Shown piece by piece: positions 26,612 through 35,846 of a stretch of DNA of 64,000 bases (positions are counted from its first letter, which is position 1; each line of letters opens with the position of its first letter). Source of the stretch: Shewanella gelidimarina (lineage in GTDB: Bacteria; Pseudomonadota; Gammaproteobacteria; Enterobacterales; Shewanellaceae); assembly GCF_023283945.1 (NCBI RefSeq), contig NZ_JAKIKW010000013.1, forward strand, positions 1-64,000. Reading direction: 5' to 3'. Below the pieces are notes generated by a model. It was not told the origin of the DNA, did no database searches, and saw only the letters and a program-made list of their open reading frames with translations. A program made the translations under genes and the position numbers.

Positions 26612-29600
26612 TTACTCGTCACTATCACCTAAAGACAATAGTGTGGCATTGCCACCTATCGCGGTGATGTTGTTAGTGCGTGTTTTCTCGGTTATAAAGC
26701 GCGTAAGGTAGTGTGGCCCCCCTGCTTTAGGACCTGTGCCAGACAACCCTTGACCACCAAAGGGTTGAACACCGACGACAGCACCAATTTGGTTACGGTT
26801 AATATAAACGTTACCGACATTAACTTTGCCTGCTAATTCAAGCGCATGACCTTCGTTACGGCTGTGAATTCCTAACGTGAGACCAAATCCAGTTGAGTTG
26901 ATCTCATCGATAACTTTATTGAGCTCCGATGCCTTGTAACGGATCACGTGCAAAATCGGCCCAAAGTGCTCTTTATCAAGCTGCTTGATTGAATCGATTT
27001 CAATGGCCGTTGGCGCAACAAAGTAACCATTTTCGGTACCCGCAGGTAACTCCATCTGCTTAATTAGAGTACCGACTTGTTTGATATGGTCGATGTGAGC
27101 GTTAAGGTTTGCTGCAGACGTGGCGTCAATTACTGGACCAACGTCTGTTTTCACTGAACTTGGGTCACCAATGGTAAGCTCTTCCATTGCGCCTTTCATT
27201 ACATCAAGCACGCGATCAGCAACATCCGCTTGCAAGAACAGCACCCGCAGCGCAGAGCAACGTTGGCCTGCACTGGTGAAAGATGCCGACACTATGTCGT
27301 TAACCACTTGCTCTGGTTGCGATGTGGAATCCACTACCATAGCATTCTGTCCACCGGTTTCAGCAATCAAAGGAATAATCGCCCCTTCTCGCATGGCTAG
27401 CGTGCGGTTAATCAGTTTTGCTGTACCTGTAGAGCCGGTAAAGCAAACACCACCGATACGGTCATCGCTGGTAATTGCTGAACCAACGGTTGCCCCTGTA
27501 CCCGGCAGAAACTGCAGCACATCTTTCGGAATACCCGCTTCGTGAGCGAGCTGTACCGCGCGGTAACCGACGATAGACGTTTGTTCTGCAGGTTTAGCGA
27601 CAACAGTGTTACCCGCCGCTAGCGCTGCTGCTGCTTGGCCTATGAAGATAGCCAAGGGGAAGTTCCATGGGCTAATACAGACAAAGATCCCGCGGCCCTG
27701 AAGGAATAACTCGTTAATCTCGCCAGTTGGGCCAGGAAGTCGCTCGGGTTGAGCCATCATCTTCTTAGCTTGTACGGCATAGTAACGACAGAAATCAACG
27801 GCTTCACGCACTTCATCGATACCGTCTTGAATACTCTTCCCTGCTTCACGAGTACAAAGTGCAATCAGCTCTTCACGGTTATCTTCAATTAGGTCGGCAA
27901 GCTTCAGCAGTGCAGTGGCTCGCACCTCGACAGGGGTAGCACACCAGCTTGGAAATGAAGCCGCAGCGCCTGTAAGGGCTTGTTCAATAGCATGGTTGTT
28001 AGCGAAGGCGACCTTACCAACGACCTTAGAGGTATCAAATGGGCTAACAATCTCTTTAATGTCACCACTTAAGGTTTCGCCGTTGACTATTGGGCCAGCA
28101 GACCAAGTGTGGTTTTTATACTTTTCTATTGCCGCCAAAAAAGGAGTCGATTCTGACATGATGTTCAGGTTGAGGCCTTTCGAGTTTTGACGCTCAGTAC
28201 CGAATATGTTGGCAGGTAAAACAATTCTGTTGTTAGCTAGAGTTTTGTAGCCCTTTAGCGTTGACAGTGGATGTATCACCAACGACTCAATCGGCGTTTT
28301 AGGATCGACAAGTTTATGTACAAACGACGTATTTGCGCCGTTCTCTAGTAAGCGGCGCACTAAATAAGGCAGTAGGTCTTTATGGGCACCCACTGGCGCA
28401 TAGATACGTACCGTCTTAACGCCACGTTCTGCCAATAGCGTATCGAAAAGCTCTTCTCCCATACCATGTAAGCGTTGGAATTCATAATTTCGGTCACCTG
28501 CCATATCGGCTATTGAAGCAACCGTTTGGGCGTTATGACTGGCAAACTGTGGGTAGATAGCGCCGCGTGTGGCATCAGACAATAAGTATCTTGCACAGGC
28601 AAGATATGACACGTCGGTGCTCGCTTTACGGGTATAAAGAGGGTAACCCGCTTCGCCATTTTCCTGGGACCATTTAAGCTCGCTATCCCAGTAGGCACCT
28701 TTAACTAAACGTAGTGGAATTTCATCGCCTTGGTCTTTCGACAGACGAGTTAACCAGCACAACACTGGTAGCGCACGCTTAGAATAAGCTTGAACGACAA
28801 TACCCAGTAGACCCCAGCCTTTTGCTGCATCTGAATTATAAAGGCGTTGGAATAGTTTTAATGAAAGCTCAAGGCGATCCATCTCTTCTGCATCAATAGA
28901 GATACCGACTCTAAGAGAGCGAGCTTGCTTGATAAGTAATATCAGCGTGTCATATAGCTCTGTTAAGACTCTATCTTCGTTGGCGACTTCGTAACGAGGA
29001 TGTAGCGCCGAGAGCTTAATTGAGATCGTTGGGCGAGGGGATTTACTTTCGTCATACTCTAGCCCGCCGATCGTTGCGATAGCACTAGAGTACTCATCGA
29101 AATATTTTTGCGCATCTTTTTTAGTTAAGGCTGCTTCACCTAACATATCGTAGCTGTGCGTATAACCAAGCTTACGTTTGTCGACACTATTTTTGAGCGC
29201 CTCTTTTACGTTGCGGCCAAGTACAAATTGTTTACCCATTATTTTCATCGCCCCAAGCATGGCTTGGCGGATAACAGGTTCACCCATTTTATTGACTAAG
29301 CGGTTAAGTAGCTTACTTGGTTTGCCGTTGATTTGTTTGTCGAGTTTGACGATTTTACCGGTAAGCATCAACCCCCAAGTCGAGGCGTTGACCAAGAGTG
29401 AGTTACTCTTGCTCAGATGTTCATCCCATTGAGCGCCTGAGAGTTTATCTTCAATCAGGGCATCAGCGGTTGCTGCATCAGGAATACGCAATAAGGCTTC
29501 AGCAAGACACATTAAAATAATGCCCTCTTGTGTTTCTAAGCTATATTGCTGTAAAAATGCATCAATACCGACCATAAGGCCTTTTTTGTCGTATTGACGT

Positions 29601-29791
29601 ACTTTATTCACTAATTCGTATGCACGATTTGTCACACGATCGATCTCTTCTTTGCTGGACGGAACCAGTTTTATCAATTCTGATAAATATAGTTCTTCAT
29701 CAACAATGTAATTATTGCTGATCGCGTTGAACAGTTCGTTGAGATCGGCTGAGTCATAACGACCAGCTAGTACTTCACTCGCTTTGAACAT
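26612..29791 (-). CDS. putA: Bifunctional proline dehydrogenase / P5C dehydrogenase PutA
   Basis: PutA oxidises proline to glutamate at the inner membrane: FAD-dependent proline dehydrogenase makes P5C, which NAD-dependent aldehyde dehydrogenase converts. From ATG 29791 (GGAAG upstream; preferred over ATG 29806) it has 1059 residues. PRODH motifs SIDAEEMDRLELSLKLFQR and RLVKGAYWDSE lie about 300-375. The ALDH half contains ISPWNFPLAIF, ETGGQNAMVVD and SAGQRCSALR with the catalytic Cys. It lacks the N-terminal ribbon-helix-helix repressor domain of E. coli PutA, so it should not autoregulate by that route. Confidence 0.95.
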   Translation of the reverse strand: MFKASEVLAGRYDSADLNELFNAISNNYIVDEELYLSELIKLVPSSKEEIDRVTNRAYELVNKVRQYDKKGLMVGIDAFLQQYSLETQEGIILMCLAEALLRIPDAATADALIEDKLSGAQWDEHLSKSNSLLVNASTWGLMLTGKIVKLDKQINGKPSKLLNRLVNKMGEPVIRQAMLGAMKIMGKQFVLGRNVKEALKNSVDKRKLGYTHSYDMLGEAALTKKDAQKYFDEYSSAIATIGGLEYDESKSPRPTISIKLSALHPRYEVANEDRVLTELYDTLILLIKQARSLRVGISIDAEEMDRLELSLKLFQRLYNSDAAKGWGLLGIVVQAYSKRALPVLCWLTRLSKDQGDEIPLRLVKGAYWDSELKWSQENGEAGYPLYTRKASTDVSYLACARYLLSDATRGAIYPQFASHNAQTVASIADMAGDRNYEFQRLHGMGEELFDTLLAERGVKTVRIYAPVGAHKDLLPYLVRRLLENGANTSFVHKLVDPKTPIESLVIHPLSTLKGYKTLANNRIVLPANIFGTERQNSKGLNLNIMSESTPFLAAIEKYKNHTWSAGPIVNGETLSGDIKEIVSPFDTSKVVGKVAFANNHAIEQALTGAAASFPSWCATPVEVRATALLKLADLIEDNREELIALCTREAGKSIQDGIDEVREAVDFCRYYAVQAKKMMAQPERLPGPTGEINELFLQGRGIFVCISPWNFPLAIFIGQAAAALAAGNTVVAKPAEQTSIVGYRAVQLAHEAGIPKDVLQFLPGTGATVGSAITSDDRIGGVCFTGSTGTAKLINRTLAMREGAIIPLIAETGGQNAMVVDSTSQPEQVVNDIVSASFTSAGQRCSALRVLFLQADVADRVLDVMKGAMEELTIGDPSSVKTDVGPVIDATSAANLNAHIDHIKQVGTLIKQMELPAGTENGYFVAPTAIEIDSIKQLDKEHFGPILHVIRYKASELNKVIDEINSTGFGLTLGIHSRNEGHALELAGKVNVGNVYINRNQIGAVVGVQPFGGQGLSGTGPKAGGPHYLTRFITEKTRTNNITAIGGNATLLSLGDSDE

Positions 29792-29865
29792 ATTAATAAC
29801 TTCCATCTTGGCCGAAGGTATATTGCAGGGATGTTTAATGCGACAAGATCTTTGTTGTTATCTTT

Positions 29866-29875
29866 TTGTATACAA
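29866..29875. promoter_or_regulatory. Perfect palindrome TTGTATACAA upstream of putA
   Basis: A 10-bp perfect palindrome lies 75 bases upstream of the putA start. Operators of this form are typical of GntR-family (FCD/VanR-like) repressors. No such regulator is encoded nearby. Confidence 0.35.
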
Positions 29876-30012
29876 TCTAAGGCCTCCGCGCGGGTGATTG
29901 TACCTGTAAAATGTGATAAGGGACACCTTTGCGTAAGGGAGTGTGATCTTTGTTTGATTTTTAGAGGGTGGGGTGCGTGCTAGGCCCCAGTGGGTAAGGG
30001 GGGAAGGCTAGA

Positions 30013-30044
30013 AAATAAAAAGCCAGTGTTTAAAAACACTGGCT
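30013..30044 (-). terminator. Terminator of the SH3-domain gene
   Basis: Reading on the minus strand, AGCCAGTGTT pairs with AACACTGGCT and runs into TTTTTATTTTC, 28 bases beyond the gene's stop. Confidence 0.85.
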
Positions 30045-30071
30045 AAAGAACTAAAAATACCAGGTTAGTAT

Positions 30072-30647
30072 TTACCAGTGATTTTTAGGCTTACGCTGTG
30101 GTCGTGGTAAGTAAACTAAAATAATGCCCAATAACAGGCCGCCAGCGGCGATAAAGCCACCTTGTTGCCACATTTGAAAACGTTCATTACTTTGTATATT
30201 TGCCAGTTTTGCCTGAGCGCTATCGCGTTCTTGGCTAGCACTTGCTAGTGATTTTTGTGCTTGAGCGAGTTGCGTCTTAATCTGGCTTAACTCTTGTACA
30301 CTCGAATCTGTTGTCGTGAGTGCGTTAGTTAAGTCAGCTTTAGTTTGCACTAGCTCTGCTTGCACCAAGGGTAATTGTTCACGCAAGCTTACAGCTGAGC
30401 TGAGTAGCTTAGTTTGAACCCAGCCTTCACGATCCTTATGATCGATTATCTTGCTGTAGTCACCTTGAGTTTCACCTAATAAAGTTATCTTCTGACCCGC
30501 TTCTACACTGCCCAAAATCCGAAACTGGGTACCCGGTCCGCCATGGAGATAGATAAAAACATCATCAGAGATGTAACTTGTTTGGTTTGCCGCAAATAAA
30601 GAGGGGGAAAGTAATAACGCTCCCACAATAGTTAGAATTTTTAACAC
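30072..30647 (-). CDS. SH3-domain membrane protein (YgiM/TIGR04211 family)
   Basis: This is an envelope protein with an N-terminal signal, a bacterial SH3 domain, a coiled coil and a C-terminal membrane anchor. The longest frame would start at 30752, but the signal peptide (LKILTIVGALLLSPSLFAA) fits a GTG start at 30647 (or TTG 30650), giving about 191 residues. The SH3 part (YISDDVFIYLHGGPGTQFRILG) is followed by a Gln/Ala-rich coiled coil, then the helix FIAAGGLLLGIILVYLP and a basic tail. E. coli YgiM has the same layout and lies near ygiF, whose relative is at 33017 here. Function unknown. Confidence 0.85.
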   Translation of the reverse strand: MLKILTIVGALLLSPSLFAANQTSYISDDVFIYLHGGPGTQFRILGSVEAGQKITLLGETQGDYSKIIDHKDREGWVQTKLLSSAVSLREQLPLVQAELVQTKADLTNALTTTDSSVQELSQIKTQLAQAQKSLASASQERDSAQAKLANIQSNERFQMWQQGGFIAAGGLLLGIILVYLPRPQRKPKNHW

Positions 30648-30810
30648 CAATCTATTCTCATCAATGAAATTTAGCCAACATGCTATGGATTTAGAGGACT
30701 TAATGCAAGTAGCATTAAGGGAGATAAAACGCAAAAAGGGAGCTTGATACAAATATTATCAAACTCCCTTAAGGAATCGCAGTACTTTTCGGTGCAATAA
30801 AGCTCAGTAT

Positions 30811-32079
30811 TTAGCTAAAAATACCTTTAATCATGAAGAAGATCATGATTGATAGCGCGGCACCAGCGGGTAGGGTTACCACCCAAGAAACAACAATATT
30901 ACGCACTACGCCAATATTGATTGCAGCGATACCACGAGCCATACCGACACCTAACACCGCACCCACTAGGGTTTGTGTGGTTGAGATGGGTAGACCAGTA
31001 CCCGATGCTATCACCACCGTTGAAGCTGCTGCCAGCTCCGCCGCGAAACCACGACTTGGTGTCAGGTGAGTAATATTCTTACCGATGGTTTGCATTACAC
31101 GCTTACCAAAGATAGCTAGACCCAAGACAATACCTACAGCACCCAGCGGTAGAATCCACCAAACAAGAGGCGCTTCACTGCTGATCTCACCACCACTGTT
31201 AACGATTGAAACAACAGCGGCTAGCGGGCCAATAGCGTTTGCTACGTCATTTGAGCCGTGCGCAAATGCCATACAACATGCGGTTACAACCATTAAGATT
31301 GCAAAAACTTTCTCAACGTTGCCAAACTGGGTTTGACGATCCGCTTTACTGTCCATTTTTAGGCGCTTGATGGCAATCATGCCAGCAATACCCACTAATG
31401 CTGCAATCGCGAGAGCCAAAGAGTAGGCTTCGAAGTTATCAAAGTGCAAACCAACATGTTTAAGACCTTTCTTGATGGTAACCAATGCCATTACAAAACC
31501 AGCAAGAGCCATATAGAAAGGAACATAACGTTTAGCATTTTCAAGTGGATTCGAGGTATTAAAGATAAGCTTTTGGACACTTTGGAATATCATAAAGGCG
31601 ATAAAGCCCGATATTGCCGGCGTGACGACCCAAGAACCTACGATACCTCCTACTTTCCCCCACTCGACGGCGTCAGCGCTCACACCTACTGCTGCGAAAC
31701 CAACAATGGCACCAACAATAGAGTGAGTTGTCGAAACCGGCCAGCCGAGTGCTGAAGCAGCAATAAGCCAAATGCCAGCAGCTAGCAAAGACGCTATCAT
31801 GCCATAAACCAGAAGCTCAGGCTGTTCCATAAAGAAAGTTGAATCAATAATGCCTTTACGAATTGTACTGGTGACTTCGCCACCGGCTAAATACGCTCCT
31901 GCAAACTCAAAAATCATTGCGATAATAATCGCTTGTTTAATTGTAATCGCATTGGAACCTACAGAGGTTCCCATTGCATTGGCTACATCATTTGCGCCAA
32001 TACCCCAAGCCATTAAAAAACCAAATAGAGCTGCCATGCCAATAAGCCATGGGCCGTTGGTGACTAATACATCAACCAT
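30811..32079 (-). CDS. pitA: Inorganic phosphate transporter, PiT family
   Basis: A low-affinity phosphate (metal-phosphate)/proton or sodium symporter of the inner membrane. The 422 residues include about ten membrane helices and the two PiT signature repeats, GANDVANAMGTSVGSNAI (about 27-44) and HGSNDVANAIGPLAA. The cytosolic loop is short, as in bacterial PiTs close to the Pit-DUF47 type. It lies 24 bases downstream of the DUF47 gene, the standard pair. The symbol is given by family resemblance. Confidence 0.88.
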   Translation of the reverse strand: MVDVLVTNGPWLIGMAALFGFLMAWGIGANDVANAMGTSVGSNAITIKQAIIIAMIFEFAGAYLAGGEVTSTIRKGIIDSTFFMEQPELLVYGMIASLLAAGIWLIAASALGWPVSTTHSIVGAIVGFAAVGVSADAVEWGKVGGIVGSWVVTPAISGFIAFMIFQSVQKLIFNTSNPLENAKRYVPFYMALAGFVMALVTIKKGLKHVGLHFDNFEAYSLALAIAALVGIAGMIAIKRLKMDSKADRQTQFGNVEKVFAILMVVTACCMAFAHGSNDVANAIGPLAAVVSIVNSGGEISSEAPLVWWILPLGAVGIVLGLAIFGKRVMQTIGKNITHLTPSRGFAAELAAASTVVIASGTGLPISTTQTLVGAVLGVGMARGIAAINIGVVRNIVVSWVVTLPAGAALSIMIFFMIKGIFS

Positions 32080-32103
32080 GTTATTACCTTGATAATCTTT
32101 TGA

Positions 32104-32784
32104 TTAGACGCGAGCTAACATCAGCTCTAGGCGGGAACCGACTCGTTCGGCAAGATCTGCCAAGTCACCAACCCACTCAATTATCTTGTAGAGGAACATT
32201 ACATCTACAGGGTTAAAATCAGATTCGATAGCCAAAAGTTGTCTACGTATCTTAATTTGTAAAACATCAGTGTCATCTTCGATAGAGTCAAGTTCACTGA
32301 TCATTTTTGCCACAAGATCCACTTCACGGCCTCTAAAACCTGTTTCTAGTAGGTCGTCGAGTTCGTTAATTGCTTGCTTTGATAACGCAACTGCATCAAG
32401 ACAGCGTTGTAAATAAGCAATGAAGGATTCTTGGATTGCATGGGGGATGACGAGCTCTCGGCCAATAACTCGACCGGAAATGTCTTTCGCTTTGTTAGCG
32501 ATCTTATCTTGCTGGGTGAGTAGCTCCAGTAAGTCAGTACGCTCAACGGGCATAAACAAACCACCAGGCAGAGTTAAGCGGATTTCACGTTTTAGTGAAT
32601 CTGCTTCTTGCTCAGTCAAGCTTATTTGTTGACGCAGTTGAACAGCTTTGTCCCAGTCACCTGAGGCTGTAGCTTCGAAAAATGGGACAAGTAATGACGC
32701 GCAGTCGTATACTTTGTCGATATGCTCTTGGAGAGGCTTAATTGGCGATTTTGCAAACACGCCCAAAATAGAGTTTACTGGCAT
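32104..32784 (-). CDS. DUF47/PhoU-like phosphate transport regulator (TIGR00153)
   Basis: The 226-residue all-helical protein has PhoU-like acidic motifs (LTEQEADSLKREIR, ELDSIEDDTDVLQIKIRR) that bind metal in this superfamily. Such proteins are nearly always encoded next to a Pit transporter and are thought to gate or modulate it. It begins MPVNSILGVFAKSPIKPLQEH, as usual in Shewanella and Vibrio. It is first in the two-gene operon with pitA. Confidence 0.9.
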   Translation of the reverse strand: MPVNSILGVFAKSPIKPLQEHIDKVYDCASLLVPFFEATASGDWDKAVQLRQQISLTEQEADSLKREIRLTLPGGLFMPVERTDLLELLTQQDKIANKAKDISGRVIGRELVIPHAIQESFIAYLQRCLDAVALSKQAINELDDLLETGFRGREVDLVAKMISELDSIEDDTDVLQIKIRRQLLAIESDFNPVDVMFLYKIIEWVGDLADLAERVGSRLELMLARV

Positions 32785-33016
32785 TGCCGTTTACCTATTT
32801 AGGTTATTCCACTATTGGAAAAAGCGGGCGCATGTTAACCCAAGCGGCCGCGTAAGAAAACTGTGTTTTTGTAATTAACTAAACAGTTTTTTATTCTAAC
32901 GAGTTATATCTTAACTGCAAAGCGAATCCTACGGCGTTTTTATTACAAAAATATTACACTGTGTCGAATTAATGACAGATTGATTAAATTTTGATTACAA
33001 GGCGAATAGTACACAG

Positions 33017-34504
33017 ATGGAAGCAGAGATAGAACTCAAACTTTTCTTTAATGAAAATAAAAGAAAAACCCTTATAAACCTGTTGGATAGCATTCCTAAC
33101 TCCGATAGTAAAGGCAGCGAAAAGTTAACGAATGGGTATTTTGAAACCCCTGACCTTACTTTGCGTCATTGGGACATGGGCTTGCGAGTTCGCGGGATAA
33201 ATACTCACCGAGAGCAAACAATTAAGACTGCTGGACAGGTTGTCGGTGGGATCCACTCTCGGCCTGAATTTAATGTCGATATAGATCACGATTTTCCAAA
33301 ATTAAATTTATTCCCGAGTAAAATTTGGCCACAAGGCGCAGATCTTGAACAAGTGCAGTTACAGCTGCGTTGTTTGTTCAATACTGATTTTGAACGACAA
33401 AAATGGCATATTTTTGTTGATGATAGTTTGGTCGAAGTGGCGCTTGATATCGGTCATATTTGTGTTGATGACCGCTCTGAACCCATCTGTGAATTAGAGT
33501 TTGAATTACTTGCTGGTGATACTGCAGCCCTACTTGTTTTAGCGGGCATCGTTAGCAGAGAAGTACCGGTTCGATTAGGCAACGCGAGTAAAGCAAAAAG
33601 AGGCTATCAGTTAGCGGCTCAAGCAAGTCCGTTTAATTTGGAAGTGCTCGATTTTATTGCATTAAAGCCTGAACAAAACTTAAAACAGGTCGCTATAAAC
33701 TTACTCGAAGTTGGACTAGAAAGGTGGCAGCAGCTTGAGGCTATGATCCTTGATGTGGCGCAGAACCCCCATGAACTGCCAATGCTCTGTTACCGACTCA
33801 GAGCTTGTATTCGATTGCTAAAAAGCACGCTGGCGCAATTTACCTTGTTAGGAGACTCTTTTGAAGAGGATTTTGGCTGTATTGAGCGTCGGCTTAACTT
33901 TATCGAAGAGTCGCTGAGTCTATTTTCTATTGTGGAGAAAAACGCTGCCCTTATCGCTAAGTTGTCGATGTCGGATGCACTGGTCGATATAGCCAATGCT
34001 AAATTGCAGCAACTGGATATTTCTGCCCATTTCGACGCGCTGTTAGACGATATTTGTTATGGCCGGCTTCAAGTACATCTTGTTGATCTGTTGATGCAAA
34101 TAAGTGTTGGCAACGTTGTTATCGATAAAACACTCAGTTTGAAGCACTTTGCCGATGAGCTACAAGAAAAATCATGGCAAAAGATATTGGATGTTATGCC
34201 ATTAAATAATGACTTAAGCAGTAGCGACTATCTTGCTGTCGCAAAGGCGTTAGATAACAGCATGTTTGTTGGTGTGGCATATGGTCAGCTTTATTCAAAC
34301 AAATCACGAGATCAATTTAGAGCGCCTTGGCAAGACCTTGCGTTAGGGATTAGAACCTTAGCGGCTTATCGACAACTTAAAGAGATTAGTGAGCTAGCGT
34401 ATATCGATATTAGTGATTGGCTAGAAAATAAGGAGCTGAGCTTAGTACAAGCAATGGAGTTTTCTCGCCGTAGTGCGATGCAGAACGAACCGTACTGGCG
34501 TTAA
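33017..34504 (+). CDS. CYTH-CHAD inorganic triphosphatase (YgiF-like)
   Basis: E. coli YgiF hydrolyses inorganic triphosphate. The 495 residues here divide into a CYTH tunnel domain (1-200), starting MEAEIELKLFF with the ExExK signature (E4, E6, K8) and internal CELEFELLAGD, and a helical CHAD domain (about 215-495) that binds polyphosphate in other proteins, though it diverges here. In E. coli ygiF directly precedes glnE; here the two are about 7 kb apart because of the cluster at 34552-41385. Confidence 0.88.
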   Translation: MEAEIELKLFFNENKRKTLINLLDSIPNSDSKGSEKLTNGYFETPDLTLRHWDMGLRVRGINTHREQTIKTAGQVVGGIHSRPEFNVDIDHDFPKLNLFPSKIWPQGADLEQVQLQLRCLFNTDFERQKWHIFVDDSLVEVALDIGHICVDDRSEPICELEFELLAGDTAALLVLAGIVSREVPVRLGNASKAKRGYQLAAQASPFNLEVLDFIALKPEQNLKQVAINLLEVGLERWQQLEAMILDVAQNPHELPMLCYRLRACIRLLKSTLAQFTLLGDSFEEDFGCIERRLNFIEESLSLFSIVEKNAALIAKLSMSDALVDIANAKLQQLDISAHFDALLDDICYGRLQVHLVDLLMQISVGNVVIDKTLSLKHFADELQEKSWQKILDVMPLNNDLSSSDYLAVAKALDNSMFVGVAYGQLYSNKSRDQFRAPWQDLALGIRTLAAYRQLKEISELAYIDISDWLENKELSLVQAMEFSRRSAMQNEPYWR

Positions 34505-34532
34505 CGCTTTGGTGACCCATTTTTAATGATTG

Positions 34533-34560
34533 AGCCCGCCAATGTGCGGGCTTATTTTTT
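34533..34560 (+). terminator. Terminator after the CYTH-CHAD gene
   Basis: AGCCCGC pairs with GCGGGCT around CAATGT, then TATTTTTT. It overlaps the stop codon of the convergent K+ channel gene. Confidence 0.85.
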
Positions 34561-35358
34561 AGTGTCTTTTATGGCCTGCTTGAGGGATTCTATCTCTTGT
34601 AATAGCTGCTGCTGGTTGGCTTCCATACGGTCGAGACTCATATGCAGTTCTGAGCGAATTTCTTCGCTGTGAGTTTCCAGTTTTTCAGCTTCATCAGGCG
34701 CAACAAAAACAGACGCCATGTAACCTGAAATGACACCAAAAAAACTCACGCCACAGACAATGACAAAACCACCGATGATATGTCCTGCTGTCGTAATGGG
34801 ATAGTAATCACCGTAACCGACGGTTGATATGGTGACCAAAGCCCACCAAATGGCATCTTCAGCGGTTTCAATATTGGCTCCTTCAACCCCACTTTCAACA
34901 ATCAATACCAAAACAGAAGCAAAGGTTAGAATGGTGACTAAAGCGACTAATAAGCTGGCGAGAGTGGCTTGGCGACGCTGTTTGAGCATAGGGACAATCA
35001 AAGAGCGGGTCATACGGATGAGTCTGACCACGCGAAGAATTTGGAACAAGCGTGCCATTCTAAGCGCTTCAACGGCAGGGATACTGGCAATAAAATCTAT
35101 CCAGTGATGTTTGAAGTAGCTTAGCTTGTGCTCGGCCTTAAAAAGGCCATAGAAAAAATGAGCCATAAAGATAAGACAAATACTGGTATCAATAAAGAAC
35201 AGTAAACGCCTAGTTTCGCCATCAAGGCCGCCAAAGGTAAGCACGAGTACTACAACGACAGAGAGTAACGACAACAGCATCATCGCGAGCTGGAAAGGTG
35301 TCGGCGGCGTTTCAGGTTGTATGATCCAGCGCTTTTCTGTGGTCATTTTTCGGTCCAT
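34552..35358 (-). CDS. Voltage-gated-type potassium channel
   Basis: A six-helix tetrameric cation channel of 268 residues. S1 and S2 occupy about 17-75; the S3-S4 region has an Arg ladder (RMARLFQILRVVRLIRMTR); S5 is about 125-150. The pore holds the K+ selectivity filter TVGYGD, followed by S6. The C-terminal 40 residues form an acidic coiled coil with no RCK domain. The start may be ATG 35358 or ATG 35346. Ion channels recur near PspA/YjfK/DUF350 genes in other bacteria, so it may belong functionally to the cluster upstream, though a strong terminator (35803) lies between them. Confidence 0.9.
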   Translation of the reverse strand: MDRKMTTEKRWIIQPETPPTPFQLAMMLLSLLSVVVVLVLTFGGLDGETRRLLFFIDTSICLIFMAHFFYGLFKAEHKLSYFKHHWIDFIASIPAVEALRMARLFQILRVVRLIRMTRSLIVPMLKQRRQATLASLLVALVTILTFASVLVLIVESGVEGANIETAEDAIWWALVTISTVGYGDYYPITTAGHIIGGFVIVCGVSFFGVISGYMASVFVAPDEAEKLETHSEEIRSELHMSLDRMEANQQQLLQEIESLKQAIKDTKK

Positions 35359-35409
35359 CGTTAATGCTACGTACTTCCTAAGCAGGAAGCGAAACTAGCC
35401 TTTGAAACT

Positions 35410-35739
35410 TTAGTCTTCGGTACTAAAGTGAATGAGAGCATCAAGAACATGTTTTTTGATTTCTAACTGCTGCTCTGCTTTGAGATTATACTTTTCAGCT
35501 AACAGCGCATAGTCCTCAGCGCTTAAGGATACGGTAAGGCGAGGGCGTTTAGGGCGCTTAGTCACACTTAACCCGAGAATGTCTCTAATTTGATCTGACG
35601 GACTGACACCGGCATCAAGCGCGGCTTTACGGATGGAATATTGAAATTTTTCATCCAAATCAAAGGCAATTTGAGTGGCCTTAGCGGCTTTTTGATTTTG
35701 CTGCCACTGTTCCGGCAACGGATTCTTTTGCTTGCTCAT
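35410..35739 (-). CDS. Small hypothetical protein, possibly ribbon-helix-helix
   Basis: This 109-residue soluble basic protein shows two similar segments (TQIAFDLDEKFQYSIRKAALDAG and LTVSLSAEDYALLAEKYNLK, each shown in part) that each look like a short strand followed by helices, resembling ribbon-helix-helix DNA-binding units; the evidence is pattern only. It is transcribed toward the K+ channel gene 52 bases downstream. It is the only DNA-binding candidate near the GACATAATATGTC sites and could be the regulator, but that is speculation. Confidence 0.6.
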   Translation of the reverse strand: MSKQKNPLPEQWQQNQKAAKATQIAFDLDEKFQYSIRKAALDAGVSPSDQIRDILGLSVTKRPKRPRLTVSLSAEDYALLAEKYNLKAEQQLEIKKHVLDALIHFSTED

Positions 35740-35802
35740 GCGTAAGATATTACCTATCCATAGAAACGGCTTTATAGGTTAATGCTATCACTCATGGCGG
35801 CA

Positions 35803-35843
35803 GAAACAAAAAAGGTTCTAACGTGAGTCACGTTAGAACCTTT
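35803..35843 (-). terminator. Very strong terminator after the DUF2491 gene
   Basis: A perfect 15-bp stem (AAAGGTTCTAACGTG with its complement) with a 3-base loop, followed on the minus strand by seven T. It starts 4 bases beyond the DUF2491 stop and ends the yjfIJK-like operon. Confidence 0.95.
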
Positions 35844-35846
35844 AAA

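Noticed and set aside
31444..31755. Long open frames opposite the phosphate transporter, PutA and GlnE
   Set aside because: They mirror highly conserved genes, lack ribosome sites and show no recognisable domains.
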